A stretch of DNA of 64,000 nucleotides from JBNLBS01 sp050303415 (GTDB lineage Bacteria > Pseudomonadota > Gammaproteobacteria > Methylococcales > Methylomonadaceae). This document shows, piece after piece, positions 25,519 to 34,757 of the stretch (the first letter of the stretch is position 1; each line of letters begins with the position of its first letter). Location: positions 1-64,000 of the forward strand of contig JBNLBS010000010.1 of assembly GCA_050303415.1 (NCBI GenBank), given 5' to 3'. A program made the translations under genes and the position numbers. Under the pieces are notes generated by a model, which had not been told where the DNA came from, did not search any database, and worked only from the letters and a program-made list of their open reading frames with translations.

Positions 25519-26124
25519 TTACTGTGCTGTTAAGGTACTAAGATAATGATGCAGTTGTTTGCCGCAGAGAAAAAAAACCTCTTTACTTTGATGGTTTTTG
25601 GCCATACCTATGGCGCCTTCAAGTGAAGACAGAATAAACAGGGCGCTCTCATCAGTATTGATGACAGGAGAGACAAATCCCTGCTGCTGCCCTTTAATCA
25701 AGGCGTCACTGATACCGGCCTGCCAAAACTGGAAAAAATTCCGTATTCGTTGTCTGAAACCTTCATCAATCGGAGACATCTCCTGCGCCAGATTATTCAG
25801 TGGGCAACCCAGCTTAAAAAAATCATCATCCCAAGAGTGCCCGACGCTTTCAAATAAACTATAAATACCTTCTAACGGGTTGGCGAAATGTTTTAACGGT
25901 TCGATCCAGAGTTCGATGATACGCTTTTGAATCAATTCTTCCAGCACAGCATAGCCCAGTGTTTGTTTACTGGCGAAGTGGTGATATAAGGCGCCTTTTT
26001 TTAGCCCGGTATTTTTTAACACCTGATCGATGCGCATACCTTGATAGCCGTGCTTGTGTATTTCATGAAAAGCAGCTTTAAGTATTTTCAGGCGGGTATT
26101 TTCCGGGTTTCGTTCTGTATTCAC
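25519..26124 (-). CDS. TetR-family repressor
   Basis: The 201-residue protein has an N-terminal TetR helix-turn-helix (ILKAAFHEIHKHGYQGMRI and TGLKKGALYHHFASKQTL), and its C-terminal ligand domain contains Cys at FKLGCPLNN and FFLCGKQ. Cysteine-sensing repressors of this type (for example NemR) respond to electrophiles, so such a signal is plausible. It heads the repressor-activator operon and is divergent from a GST gene. Two matching operators lie in the shared promoter region. Confidence 0.92.
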   Translation of the reverse strand: MNTERNPENTRLKILKAAFHEIHKHGYQGMRIDQVLKNTGLKKGALYHHFASKQTLGYAVLEELIQKRIIELWIEPLKHFANPLEGIYSLFESVGHSWDDDFFKLGCPLNNLAQEMSPIDEGFRQRIRNFFQFWQAGISDALIKGQQQGFVSPVINTDESALFILSSLEGAIGMAKNHQSKEVFFLCGKQLHHYLSTLTAQ

Positions 26125-26148
26125 GGCGGTTCTCAGTTAGTTTTAAAT

Positions 26149-26207
26149 ATTATAGACAGACCAGTTGGTCTGTGCTATCTTTTTTGCAAACAGACTAGTT
26201 GGTCTGT
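26149..26207. promoter_or_regulatory. Divergent promoter with two TetR operators
   Basis: ACAGACCAGTTGGTCTGT (26156-26173, perfect dyad) and ACAGACTAGTTGGTCTGT (26190-26207, one mismatch) lie 34 bp apart, one about 31 bp from each divergent start codon. The first is flanked by TATAAT for the repressor gene (minus strand, 26154-26149) and lies between possible -35 TAGACA and -10 TATCTT boxes for the GST gene, so binding would block both. Confidence 0.85.
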
Positions 26208-26237
26208 TTATGGTTCAATTAACTTTGAGGACTGAAT

Positions 26238-26876
26238 ATGATAGATTTCTACACCGCAAATACATTCAACGGTCGGCGTGTGGCTCTTATGCTGGAAGAA
26301 ACAGGGCTGGAATACAGTACACATTGGCTGAATCTGATGCAGGGCGAGCAGAAAAAGCCGGACTTTTTAAAATTAAACCCGAGCGGGCGTATTCCGGTAA
26401 TCGTTGACCATAATACCGGTAATTCCGAACCTTTTATATTGACGCAATCTGTTGCAATACTTCAGTATCTGGCGGAAAAGACCGGCCGGTTTTTACCCGA
26501 GGCTGGTTATGAGCGAGCCAGAGTTTATGAATGGATGCACTTCCATGCGATTGATATAGGCTCGGTGTTATTCAGTGCTTTTTATTTACAAAAACTTTGT
26601 ACCCCGGCACAAGAGCGGGCGGCGGCACGATTGATTGAAAGAGTGCACTCGTTGTATCAGCATTTTGATCAACAACTGGCGACACATGAATATATAGCCG
26701 GACAGGAATACAGTATTGCCGATATAACCGTCTTGCCGGCAGTTATGGGAAAAGAAACACAAATGGCTGATTACGGAAATTTAACCCGCTGGCTGCGACT
26801 GCTTAAACAGCGACCGGCAGTGCAACAAGTAGAAAAAACCTGTGCCGAGGTTGCTCCGCCATTTGCCGTAAAATAA
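26238..26876 (+). CDS. Glutathione S-transferase
   Basis: This 212-residue cytosolic GST has a thioredoxin-like N-terminal domain (MIDFYTANTFNGRRVALMLE, then NPSGRIPVIVD with the cis-proline, then TQSVAILQYLAEK, the glutathione-binding segment) and a helical C-terminal domain with YSIADITVLP. It resembles bacterial nu/beta-type disulfide-bond oxidoreductase GSTs. It is divergent from the TetR gene and controlled by the shared operators. Confidence 0.92.
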   Translation: MIDFYTANTFNGRRVALMLEETGLEYSTHWLNLMQGEQKKPDFLKLNPSGRIPVIVDHNTGNSEPFILTQSVAILQYLAEKTGRFLPEAGYERARVYEWMHFHAIDIGSVLFSAFYLQKLCTPAQERAAARLIERVHSLYQHFDQQLATHEYIAGQEYSIADITVLPAVMGKETQMADYGNLTRWLRLLKQRPAVQQVEKTCAEVAPPFAVK

Positions 26877-26929
26877 AAAAAGTAATTTCACAAAAGGCTT
26901 TTTGCCTGCACAAGTATGCACAAGTCGTG

Positions 26930-27157
26930 TTATTTGTACGGTGACTGAGCATGAAGATAAAGTTCTTCAACTTTTTTTCGTGCCCAGTCGGTTTTGCGCA
27001 AAAACTTCAGGCTGGATTTAATACTGGGTTCGGTATTAAAGCATCGAATCTTAATTCGCCGACCTAATTCGTCCCAGCCATATTTTTCTACCAGTCGGGT
27101 GACTATCATCTCCAGAGTCACTCCATGCAACGGATCATGTTGGTTAATCCTAGGCAT
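26930..27157 (-). CDS. VF530-family (DUF2132) protein
   Basis: The 75 residues match the VF530/DUF2132 family throughout: DPLHGVTLEMIVTRLVEKYG, then RIKIRCFNTEPSIKSSLKFL, then TDWARKKVEELYL. These are small helical proteins thought to bind DNA. The gene overlaps the RRM protein by 8 bp and follows it, so both are made from one transcript. Confidence 0.9.
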   Translation of the reverse strand: MPRINQHDPLHGVTLEMIVTRLVEKYGWDELGRRIKIRCFNTEPSIKSSLKFLRKTDWARKKVEELYLHAQSPYK

Positions 27158-27422
27158 GCGAACCCGGTTTGCCTTTGTTCTCGGGTGTGTCGGCCTTCTT
27201 AACCCGAATTTTGTTGTCGCCTATCTCCTTGCCGTTGAGATTTTTTGTAGCCGCCTTGGCTTCACCCGGTTTCGGCATTTCAATAAAACCAAACCCCTTA
27301 GAACGCCCGGTATCTTTATCAGTCACCAAAGAGCAGGACTGAACGTTGCCATAGGCCTGGAAAAGTTCTGTCAGTTCAGCTTCGGTCATAGTTCGGGGTA
27401 AATTTCGTATCAGTAATTTCAT
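27150..27422 (-). CDS. RRM-type RNA-binding protein
   Basis: This 90-residue single RRM protein carries RNP2 (LLIRNL) and RNP1 (KGFGFIEM) and a basic tail. Such bacterial RRM proteins bind single-stranded RNA and are often cold-induced. The specific targets are unknown. It is the first gene of a two-gene unit with the VF530 gene. Confidence 0.92.
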   Translation of the reverse strand: MKLLIRNLPRTMTEAELTELFQAYGNVQSCSLVTDKDTGRSKGFGFIEMPKPGEAKAATKNLNGKEIGDNKIRVKKADTPENKGKPGSHA

Positions 27423-27604
27423 GATTCACCACGTTATTAATTTGAAGCAAATTATACCTCTGTATTAACCGGCACGTATCAAAGATACATCATGGATCAT
27501 AAATCTCTCGGTAGAGCAGTGGAAATAAGATCGTGCTGAGTTGATGTATGAGATAATCAAAAATGAAGCGAAGATAGGCTTCTATAATCATTAAAGAGGT
27601 TCAA

Positions 27605-28789
27605 ATGAACGATCTATATAACAAAATAATAAAATCAGATGCCTCATTTTTAAATCTAGTTAATAGTCACCCTAAGTCAAAATTTTTTTACATCGTTTTT
27701 TTTATTCTTTTTGCCGCATTACTGTGGTCAATTAAGACCGGCGATAATAAAACAACAACTAATAAAATGCCGATGGCAATGGACATGAAAGCAATGAAGC
27801 ATGTGGCAAATTTTGGACCGGGCGATGCTTTCCATGTACATAAGAAAGTCAATCCTGAAAAATATCAACATATAGCGGATATAAGTAAACATGCTGATGA
27901 TTTACCGGGCGCGTTAAAGCGGAAAACGGCTAAAACAGTTGAAATTAAGCTGGAAGCAACAGAAGTCGTATCCGATATTGCCGCTGCCACGCCTTTTCAT
28001 TACTGGACATTTAATAACACGGTTCCGGGCCCGTTCCTTAGAGTCCGGGTTGGCGATACAGTGAAACTGACCTTACATAATGATAAAAGCAGTTCTCATG
28101 ATCATTCGATTGATTTACATGCAGTCACAGGCCCGGGCGGTGGGGCGGCATTAACCACCGTTGAACCAGGCAAAACTAAAACCATGCAGTTCAAGGCTTT
28201 AAATCCAGGGCTTTTTATTTATCATTGTGCCGCAGGCAATGCATCGACACATATTGCCAACGGTATGTACGGTCTAATTCTGGTCGAACCTGAAACAGGC
28301 TTGTCCAAGGTAGATAAAGAATTTTATGTCATGCAAGGTGAACTTTATACCAAAGGCATGATAGGCGAAAGACGATTCCAGGATTTTGATGGTCAAAAGA
28401 TGTTTGATGAGCGGCCGGAGTATATAGTCTTTAATGGGCGAACATCTTCACTGGTCGATAATGGTGGAATTCAGGCAAAAGTGGGTGATACTGTGCGTCT
28501 GTTTGTGGGCAACGGCGGTGTCTCTAAAATATCATCTTTCCATATTATTGGCGAAATATTCGATAGGGTGTATCCGGAAGCATCGACAGGCAGACCTTTG
28601 GAAAACGTTCAAACCACCTTGATACCGGCAGGTGGCGCGACCATGATTGAATTTAAGTTAGATGTTCCGGGCGATTATGTGCTGGTCGATCACGCCCTAA
28701 CTCGTATAGATAGGGGAGCATGGGGATTGTTGCATGTTGAAGGGAAAGAAAAGCCGGAGTTGTATTCGGCAGTAGGAGCAAAAAAGTAA
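27605..28789 (+). CDS. nirK: Membrane-anchored NirK-type copper nitrite reductase
   Basis: A two-cupredoxin multicopper protein of 394 residues. All expected ligands are present: type 1 copper His167, Cys208, His216 and Met221; type 2 copper His172, His207 and His363; and the catalytic Asp170 in HSIDLHAVTG. This supports nitrite reduction to NO in the periplasm. Unlike most NirK proteins, the N terminus has no cleavable signal. It has a single transmembrane helix (about 27-45) followed by a Met-rich stretch (MPMAMDMKAMKH) that could bind copper. AGAGG precedes the ATG. No nor or nirV gene is nearby. Confidence 0.88.
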   Translation: MNDLYNKIIKSDASFLNLVNSHPKSKFFYIVFFILFAALLWSIKTGDNKTTTNKMPMAMDMKAMKHVANFGPGDAFHVHKKVNPEKYQHIADISKHADDLPGALKRKTAKTVEIKLEATEVVSDIAAATPFHYWTFNNTVPGPFLRVRVGDTVKLTLHNDKSSSHDHSIDLHAVTGPGGGAALTTVEPGKTKTMQFKALNPGLFIYHCAAGNASTHIANGMYGLILVEPETGLSKVDKEFYVMQGELYTKGMIGERRFQDFDGQKMFDERPEYIVFNGRTSSLVDNGGIQAKVGDTVRLFVGNGGVSKISSFHIIGEIFDRVYPEASTGRPLENVQTTLIPAGGATMIEFKLDVPGDYVLVDHALTRIDRGAWGLLHVEGKEKPELYSAVGAKK

Positions 28790-29245
28790 CGTCTAGTGTT
28801 AGAGTTTATTTAATTCAAACTCCGCAGGTAGTTTTGTTGCAACACCCTACCTGCGGGGCTACCCGGTTAATATTCTGATTCAGAATATACAGAAAGACGC
28901 GATGTTTGCGCCTCCAATACAATTAAATGCATTAAACGACTATTTAAAAAGTTGCGCTGTGAACAGATATTCACCGCTATGCTATTCATGCAAAATTGAA
29001 GTTCTAAATGAATGTCTGACAAGGAAAGAGATTTTTTAAAATAAGGGATATCACTCACCAAAATAGGTGATTTAACATAGTTAACTTAGAATAGCCTTAA
29101 TATCTTATATTCTTGTCCGCTGTTTAAAATTGGTTAGTTTTTGAAAGATAGAGAATAAAAAATAATAATTTATTACAGAACCCAAGTGGCATGAGCTTTG
29201 CATTATATTCTAATTTTAAGAATAACTAAAATGCTGAGGGGTGCT
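28790..29245. other. Spacer with one hairpin, no gene supported
   Basis: A 10-bp stem CCGCAGGTAG/CTACCTGCGG (28822-28831 with 28847-28856) lies shortly after nirK but is not followed by a T run. A small dyad TCACC/GGTGA lies at 29055-29070. An open frame on the minus strand (28867-29061) has no ribosome site and no recognisable product. Promoters for the peroxidase gene must lie here. Confidence 0.45.
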
Positions 29246-30613
29246 ATGCAAAAAAATAATTCTTCAAAAAACAGACTACTGATAACGGGATCAATTATCA
29301 TTGCTTCCTTGGTTTCTACACCTGCCTTGTCAGGACAAAAAGGTAAATGGATGTTGCCTGAGCCGGTAACAGATGCGGATTACCCGGCACCGAATCCGGC
29401 AAAGGAAGCGCTGGGCAAATTTCTTTACTACGACAAAATTTTATCCGGAAATAAAAATATTTCATGCGCCAGCTGTCATCATGCCTTGGCTGCATCGGGC
29501 GATGGCTTGTCGTTACCCGTCGGTGAAGGCGGCCAGGGTCTGGGTATTACAAGAAATACCGGGACAGGCGCAGATGCAATTCATGAACGTGTTCCACGCA
29601 ATGCGCCGCATGTATTTAATCTGGGGTCGTATGAATTTACCACAATGTTTCATGACGGCAGGTTGGTGAAAGGTGGTCACGAGAGCGGTTTTACTACCCC
29701 TGCCGGCGATGATTTCTTACCGGGCATAGACACGCCAGTTGCCGCACAGGCAATGTTTCCGGTTACCTCGGCCACGGAAATGGCGGGACAAGCAGGTGAA
29801 AATGACGTGGCCAATGCGGCCGCACAAGGTGATGTAAGGGAAGTCTGGCGACTGCTTACCCAGCGTGTCACAGATATTCCTGAATATCTTGGCATGATTT
29901 TTAATGCCTACCCTGAGTTAAACAACGATGTAAGCCAAGTCAATTTCACCCATATTGCCAATGCGATTGGTGCTTATGAAACCGTAGCTTTTCGAGCGGA
30001 TAACAGCCCCTTTGACCGCTATGTGAGAGGCGACTGGAACGCCATGAGTCCTAATGCGGAAAAAGGACTTAATGTATTTAACACCACAGGGCAATGTGCA
30101 TCATGCCATAGCGGAAAATTCCAAACCGATGAGCAGTTTTACGCCATCGGTATTCCTCAATTAGGCTCGGGTAAAGGCGACGGTCTGAACGGTCAGGATG
30201 ATTATGGCCGGGAACAGGTTACGGGTGATGCCGCCGACCGTTATCGTTTTAGAACACCAACCTTACGTAATGTTGCTATTACCGGTCCGTGGGGACATGA
30301 CGGTGCATACAATACCCTTGACGGTGTGGTAAGGCATCACTTGGATGCAGTGAACAGCTTGAACGATTACAATATACAGCAGGCCGTTTTACCGTCACGC
30401 AGTGACCTGGATGCAAAAGACTTTGTGGTGCATAACGATGCCGCCAGCCGTGCAGAACTGGCCGCCAGCATTGAATTGGACCCTGTCGATCTGAGCGAAG
30501 AAGAATTTGCTTATTTAATGGAGTTTTTGCATGCGCTGACCGATACTTCAAGTCTTGATTTACGCTCTACAGTTCCATCAAGAGTGCCAAGTGGTTTGCC
30601 ATTAGGTGATTAA
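29246..30613 (+). CDS. Di-haem cytochrome c peroxidase / MauG-family protein
   Basis: About 455 residues with a Sec signal ending TPALS (about residue 29). Two haem c sites are present: CASCH at 74-78 and CASCH at 284-288. FRTPTLRNVAITGPWGHDG in the second half is the usual CCP/MauG motif before the distal axial region. It acts in the periplasm, either reducing hydrogen peroxide or, as in MauG, oxidising a protein substrate. Two upstream Met codons (29198, 29231) lack a ribosome site, whereas GAGGGG lies five bases before 29246. It is a single gene ending in a terminator. Confidence 0.9.
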   Translation: MQKNNSSKNRLLITGSIIIASLVSTPALSGQKGKWMLPEPVTDADYPAPNPAKEALGKFLYYDKILSGNKNISCASCHHALAASGDGLSLPVGEGGQGLGITRNTGTGADAIHERVPRNAPHVFNLGSYEFTTMFHDGRLVKGGHESGFTTPAGDDFLPGIDTPVAAQAMFPVTSATEMAGQAGENDVANAAAQGDVREVWRLLTQRVTDIPEYLGMIFNAYPELNNDVSQVNFTHIANAIGAYETVAFRADNSPFDRYVRGDWNAMSPNAEKGLNVFNTTGQCASCHSGKFQTDEQFYAIGIPQLGSGKGDGLNGQDDYGREQVTGDAADRYRFRTPTLRNVAITGPWGHDGAYNTLDGVVRHHLDAVNSLNDYNIQQAVLPSRSDLDAKDFVVHNDAASRAELAASIELDPVDLSEEEFAYLMEFLHALTDTSSLDLRSTVPSRVPSGLPLGD

Positions 30614-30759
30614 TCTTTAACAAGTTAGCAATTAAAGGCATCTTTAATTAAACCTTTCGGCAAGCTTAGGATGAACGATAAACTGTTGATCCCGTTCGGA
30701 CTAAGCTTGTCGAATCAGGCAAGATTAATTTAACCAGGTAAAACTTTTCAGTTTGTACA

Positions 30760-30783
30760 GACGCGATGCTCGCGTCTTTTTTT
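30760..30783 (+). terminator. Terminator of the peroxidase gene
   Basis: GACGCG, five-base loop, CGCGTC and seven T residues. It runs into the stop codon of the convergent phosphatase gene. Confidence 0.88.
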
Positions 30784-31810
30784 AATCATTAGCCGCCGGC
30801 TGACTGCGACAATAGTCCAGGCTGCTGTATTTAACGGCCTTATCCAGCAGACTGTCGGCACAGGCCTTTGGTGGCGCAATAGTCAGTGGGCGGTTACATT
30901 GACCGGCTCCCCAGGGCGCATATTGGTTGGGTACGATATCCGAGTGAAAAAACTGATTGGGCACCCTGACTTTCATGCCGCTGTGCCTGCCTAAGGAATC
31001 GGTCAGTTGATCGCCTACACTCATCAGCCAGAACACCTTTTCCTGTTGCTCAAGCGCCTCGCGTATTACATCCTTGTATGCCACGGTAGGCGAGTTGGGG
31101 ATGCTACAGGTCAGGTCTTGACTGTTACGGGAAAAGTGCGTGTAACGGCGAATTCTCTCATCAGTTAAACCCAGGTTGGCTTTCAGCCATTTTTCCGTTG
31201 GACCGACACTGCTGACATCGCAATTACGGGCGGTAATAAAGTAGCAGACTACGTCATCCTTAAAACACCAGCGTTTGGCAAAATCGACCATACCTTTGAT
31301 TGCCGGGCCATTGCCTGTGCTGTCGGAATCCGGTGCGGCGCTAAACTCCAGGGTATTGTCTATATCAAACATCAGCGCCGGGGTTAAACCTTGGCGTACA
31401 AGTTCTTCACGTAGTCCTGTTTGCCGGAATGACCGCATCAGTCTATCCATATTGGCGGATAATTCAGCAACATCTTTGGCATATTGGGATGTTTCACTGT
31501 AATGCGAATAGCCGTCTTTACCGGTGCTTAAGCCGTAATATTTAACAAAATCGCTGCCGGCCATCAGCGGACTGTCATTAAAATGATCGGTCTTTTTGCA
31601 GTTCTTGTCATTTTTATTGCAAGTGGCGCTGACACAGAATTTTTCACTGCCGCTAAATTGACTCGGTTCACCCGACCTGATCGAAAGCTCGGTCTTCCCC
31701 TGCGTTAATTGCCGGAAAAGAGACAATGAATCGGTATCTGTATCAGTACGGATAGCGGCACAGGCGTTTAGCAAGAGTAACTGCGTTAAAATAATCCCTG
31801 CTTTTTTCAT
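30782..31810 (-). CDS. HAD-family acid phosphatase lipoprotein
   Basis: The 342-residue lipoprotein has lipobox LLLNAC (Cys17). The HAD nucleophile motif MFDIDNTLEF marks a class B/class C-like acid phosphatase (HAD IIIB). The second motif YFITARN and the later SVGDQLTDSLGR complete the active site. Several extra cysteines between 58 and 75 suggest disulfides. A nonspecific periplasmic or outer-membrane phosphomonoesterase is likely, comparable to lipoprotein e(P4). Single gene. Confidence 0.85.
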   Translation of the reverse strand: MKKAGIILTQLLLLNACAAIRTDTDTDSLSLFRQLTQGKTELSIRSGEPSQFSGSEKFCVSATCNKNDKNCKKTDHFNDSPLMAGSDFVKYYGLSTGKDGYSHYSETSQYAKDVAELSANMDRLMRSFRQTGLREELVRQGLTPALMFDIDNTLEFSAAPDSDSTGNGPAIKGMVDFAKRWCFKDDVVCYFITARNCDVSSVGPTEKWLKANLGLTDERIRRYTHFSRNSQDLTCSIPNSPTVAYKDVIREALEQQEKVFWLMSVGDQLTDSLGRHSGMKVRVPNQFFHSDIVPNQYAPWGAGQCNRPLTIAPPKACADSLLDKAVKYSSLDYCRSQPAAND

Positions 31811-31954
31811 TGATATGGCTCCAAGCTTGGTGGTAACGAAAAACTAAAATGATGATGCTGAATTTATATGTTAGTCCGTTTTGTGTCAACAAATGCACTC
31901 AAGTTAATTAACGTCGGGGAGCTGTTTATCCGGCTGGGGCGATGGCAGAGTGTA

Positions 31955-32920
31955 CTATCTGCCGCTGGCGGAAATAATATATTTACCTTTAGTGGAAAAT
32001 TCCAGATTCCAGCGACCGGGGGCAGGATTCCGGATATGGACAATATACATATATTTTAATTGATGAATTTCTGCTTTTTCCTTGAGGTTTTCCACCGCCA
32101 GACCGGAAGGGGTCAATAAACGGACATGCTCTATTTTCTGAGCACCGACAAAGAGTGATAGTTTATGTGTGTGGGCATTCACGGGGATGGTGACAGGCGA
32201 GCGGGGCCTGGGTTCAGTTTCTTCACCGCTTCCGAATTGATAGGTCAGGCTGCGTCCCTGTAGAAACACTGCGCCCGGTGCAGAGCCGAATTCACCCGGT
32301 GCCCAGAAGTAATAAAGTCCGCCGGTCGCCGTGGAAATATCGAATGCATTTTCATCGATTTTTAGCAACCCTCTTGAATCGGGCGAATACGGTTTCGCTT
32401 GTTGCTGCCCTGCATGATCCGGGCTGGTAGATGGCTTTTTAGCGGAAGGGATAAATGAAATGTCCTTACGTATTTGAGCCAAGTCAGGCCTGGCATTATT
32501 GAAATAATGCAAAGTGTTAACCAGTTCTTGTCTACTATTCGGCTTAAGCAGCGGGTCGGTCTGTTTCAGCCGGTCAATCAGCTGCCGATAGGCATCTTCG
32601 CCTAATTCGACCAGCAACATTCGTGCGGCAATAACGATTCGACCATCCTGATCGTTATGCAGGTCCAATAAGGTTTCGATATCCTGGGCGCTTAATTTCC
32701 GGCGCACTGCCAAAATGGTATCGCGGTTTACCGTAAGGCCAAGATGAGGACCTATATGAAGGTTATTGTTGATTGTGCAGCGGATTTCCCGGTAACGGTC
32801 AACGGAAAAACAATCGGTAACGCGCTCAAAAACGGCGTATGCATCGCTCGATAAAATGGTCAGACAAAGCAGCAATAACAGTCTGAGCCAGAAAGAAATC
32901 CGAAATTCAAAGTTAACCAT
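31955..32920 (-). CDS. Exported protein of unknown function
   Basis: Not recognised. The 321 residues comprise a signal peptide (ending SSDAYA, about residue 28), a helical middle part with a HEAT-like look (SAQDIETLLDLHNDQDGR and on to about 150), a low-complexity linker rich in Pro, Ser and Gln (about 155-180), and a beta-rich C-terminal domain (about 190-321) ending PGRWNLEFSTKGKYIISASG, which resembles C-terminal beta domains of secreted proteins. It is on the same strand as the beta-lactamase gene, 75 bp downstream of it. Confidence 0.65.
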   Translation of the reverse strand: MVNFEFRISFWLRLLLLLCLTILSSDAYAVFERVTDCFSVDRYREIRCTINNNLHIGPHLGLTVNRDTILAVRRKLSAQDIETLLDLHNDQDGRIVIAARMLLVELGEDAYRQLIDRLKQTDPLLKPNSRQELVNTLHYFNNARPDLAQIRKDISFIPSAKKPSTSPDHAGQQQAKPYSPDSRGLLKIDENAFDISTATGGLYYFWAPGEFGSAPGAVFLQGRSLTYQFGSGEETEPRPRSPVTIPVNAHTHKLSLFVGAQKIEHVRLLTPSGLAVENLKEKAEIHQLKYMYIVHIRNPAPGRWNLEFSTKGKYIISASGR

Positions 32921-32995
32921 TTGTCTGGGCCATTTTTTAGTTTGAAATCTTTAACGTTTAACGATTACTAAAGGACTGCTTAAACCGGCAGGGAT

Positions 32996-33763
32996 TTAAA
33001 TAAGCCCTTTTTGTTTCAAAGACTCAATAACCAGTGTTTTTCGAAACGCTAAGTCGGCTTTTGATTTTATGTCGATGTTATTGGCAAACAGCCACACATT
33101 CCCGTTTAACTCCAGGTAGCCAACATACCAGCCTATGCGGCCGGCCCAGCCGGTTTTAGCTCTAAGCAAATAGGCCGGGGTTTCCTCTACAAACATTATG
33201 TCTTTTAATAATTTGAAATGTTCTTTTTTGAACGGCAATTGTTCCAGGTGAATTTTTCGTAGAAAATCGACCTGTTCCTTTGCTGAAATGGCTAAATCAC
33301 CTTCTAGCCAAAAAGTTGTGACATCAGGACCCGTTTTTTGATTGCCATAGCTAAGGTCGGCCACATAGCGTCTGTATCGTTCATGACCAATTTGTTTTGC
33401 AAATTCCTGATAACACCAGACGCAAGACAGGGTAAAAGCAGTTCTTAGCGTTTGATCCTGATTCCAGGATGGCCAGCCTTTGTCCGTACCATCCCATTTG
33501 ATAACTGCTTTATCGTTGGCAATGACGCCTTCTTCAAGTGCGATCAAGGTGTTTGGAATTTTAAAAGTAGAAGCCGGTATAAAACGATGTTCGGCACGGC
33601 TGTTATTGTGTATGTATTCTACTTTGCCATCCAGGGACGTTATGACCAGCGTACCGTTGATAGCATGTTTTTTATATAAATCGGAAATATCCTGATCGTC
33701 GGCGGTAACGTTTATCGGCACTGACATTAATAACGCGAAGGCAAATAAAGTGGTTCTTATCAT
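32996..33763 (-). CDS. Class D (OXA-type) beta-lactamase
   Basis: This periplasmic serine hydrolase of 255 residues has a signal peptide (about 1-21) and all class D motifs: Ser65-x2-Lys68 (STFK), Ser113-x-Val115 (SCV), Tyr139-Gly-Asn141 (YGN) and Lys203-Thr-Gly205 (KTG). It should hydrolyse beta-lactam rings. The spectrum cannot be read from the sequence. Two cysteines, 114 and 117, flank the SxV motif. AGGA lies six bases before the ATG. No transposon or integron surrounds it, so it looks like a resident chromosomal gene. Confidence 0.92.
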   Translation of the reverse strand: MIRTTLFAFALLMSVPINVTADDQDISDLYKKHAINGTLVITSLDGKVEYIHNNSRAEHRFIPASTFKIPNTLIALEEGVIANDKAVIKWDGTDKGWPSWNQDQTLRTAFTLSCVWCYQEFAKQIGHERYRRYVADLSYGNQKTGPDVTTFWLEGDLAISAKEQVDFLRKIHLEQLPFKKEHFKLLKDIMFVEETPAYLLRAKTGWAGRIGWYVGYLELNGNVWLFANNIDIKSKADLAFRKTLVIESLKQKGLI

Positions 33764-33845
33764 AATCGTCCTGTTTATAAGGGTTTTAGTATTTATAAAT
33801 GTAATAATTACAGCGGGCGAAAAAACGGATCAGTTCAAATTTTTG

Positions 33846-34520
33846 TCAGTTTTTTTCACCAATAAAAATGACAGAAGCGGGTGTTTGGGTCTTGTGATAA
33901 ACGGGCTCTGTTATTTTATTAAGTTTGAAGCCATTATTAACAAACAGGGTTTTCCATGTTTCCATTGTTCTAAAATACCAGGGTGCCGGTTTGGTAAAGT
34001 TTTCATTAATACCCACCCAAGACCCTTCTCGCCAGCCGTCAATATATTCTTTATTACCACAACCGACAACAGGGTGAACTGTTTGCACAATAAATGCTCC
34101 CGCATCGTTTAATAAACCCGGCACTTGCTTAAATATACCCATAACGGATTCATTACCCAATAGAGAAAAATTACATACAACGACATCAAATTTTTCTTTT
34201 AAAGTGTTGAATGACAAATTTTCATAAGCAATCTGATTAAATCGCCCGCCGCCTTCTTGTCGAGCTGAATTGATTAACTCATCAATAACATCAACACCTA
34301 AAGACTGGATCCCACACTTTTCTAATTCCCTGACCAGCCAGCCTTCACCACAGCCGACATCAAGAACAGAATCAGGGTTTCTTTCAGTGATTACATCGAT
34401 TATGGCTTTATTAGTAACCTGTATTCGGCTTTCCACTTCGCCTTTGCGAATGGCTGATATCCAATGCCTGGCATTGAGTTGCCAGGACTCAATAATGTCT
34501 TTATCACTAAACGTGTTCAT
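33846..34520 (-). CDS. Class I SAM-dependent methyltransferase
   Basis: This 224-residue cytosolic methyltransferase has motif I VLDVGCGEGWL (about 52-62), motif II GVDVIDELI and motif IV FDVVVCNFSLL. The C-terminal part contains FTKPAPWYFRTMETWKTLF, typical of small-molecule methyltransferases. Substrate unknown. The gene stands alone behind the beta-lactamase gene on the same strand with an 82-bp gap. Confidence 0.88.
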   Translation of the reverse strand: MNTFSDKDIIESWQLNARHWISAIRKGEVESRIQVTNKAIIDVITERNPDSVLDVGCGEGWLVRELEKCGIQSLGVDVIDELINSARQEGGGRFNQIAYENLSFNTLKEKFDVVVCNFSLLGNESVMGIFKQVPGLLNDAGAFIVQTVHPVVGCGNKEYIDGWREGSWVGINENFTKPAPWYFRTMETWKTLFVNNGFKLNKITEPVYHKTQTPASVIFIGEKN

Positions 34521-34757
34521 GATTGTGAATTATTTTTTATATCTGGCGACAATTATAGTCTGCTGTTAAAAAGGGAGCGCAAGATTAAATTCAATTACAT
34601 ATCAGAGGTAATCAATTTTGCTTCTGGAAACACTGGGAAGAGTAAAGTCTTTTTGTGTTAACAGTGCTTAAATTAAAGACAGGTCAATTATTGCTCTTCA
34701 TAAATAACGTTTATGCGTAAAATATTCTTTTTTATCGCAGTGTAACAAGATGTTTTT

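Noticed and set aside
28867..29061. 64-codon minus-strand frame between nirK and the peroxidase gene
   Set aside because: No ribosome site, no recognisable domain and no terminator. It may be chance in AT-rich spacer.
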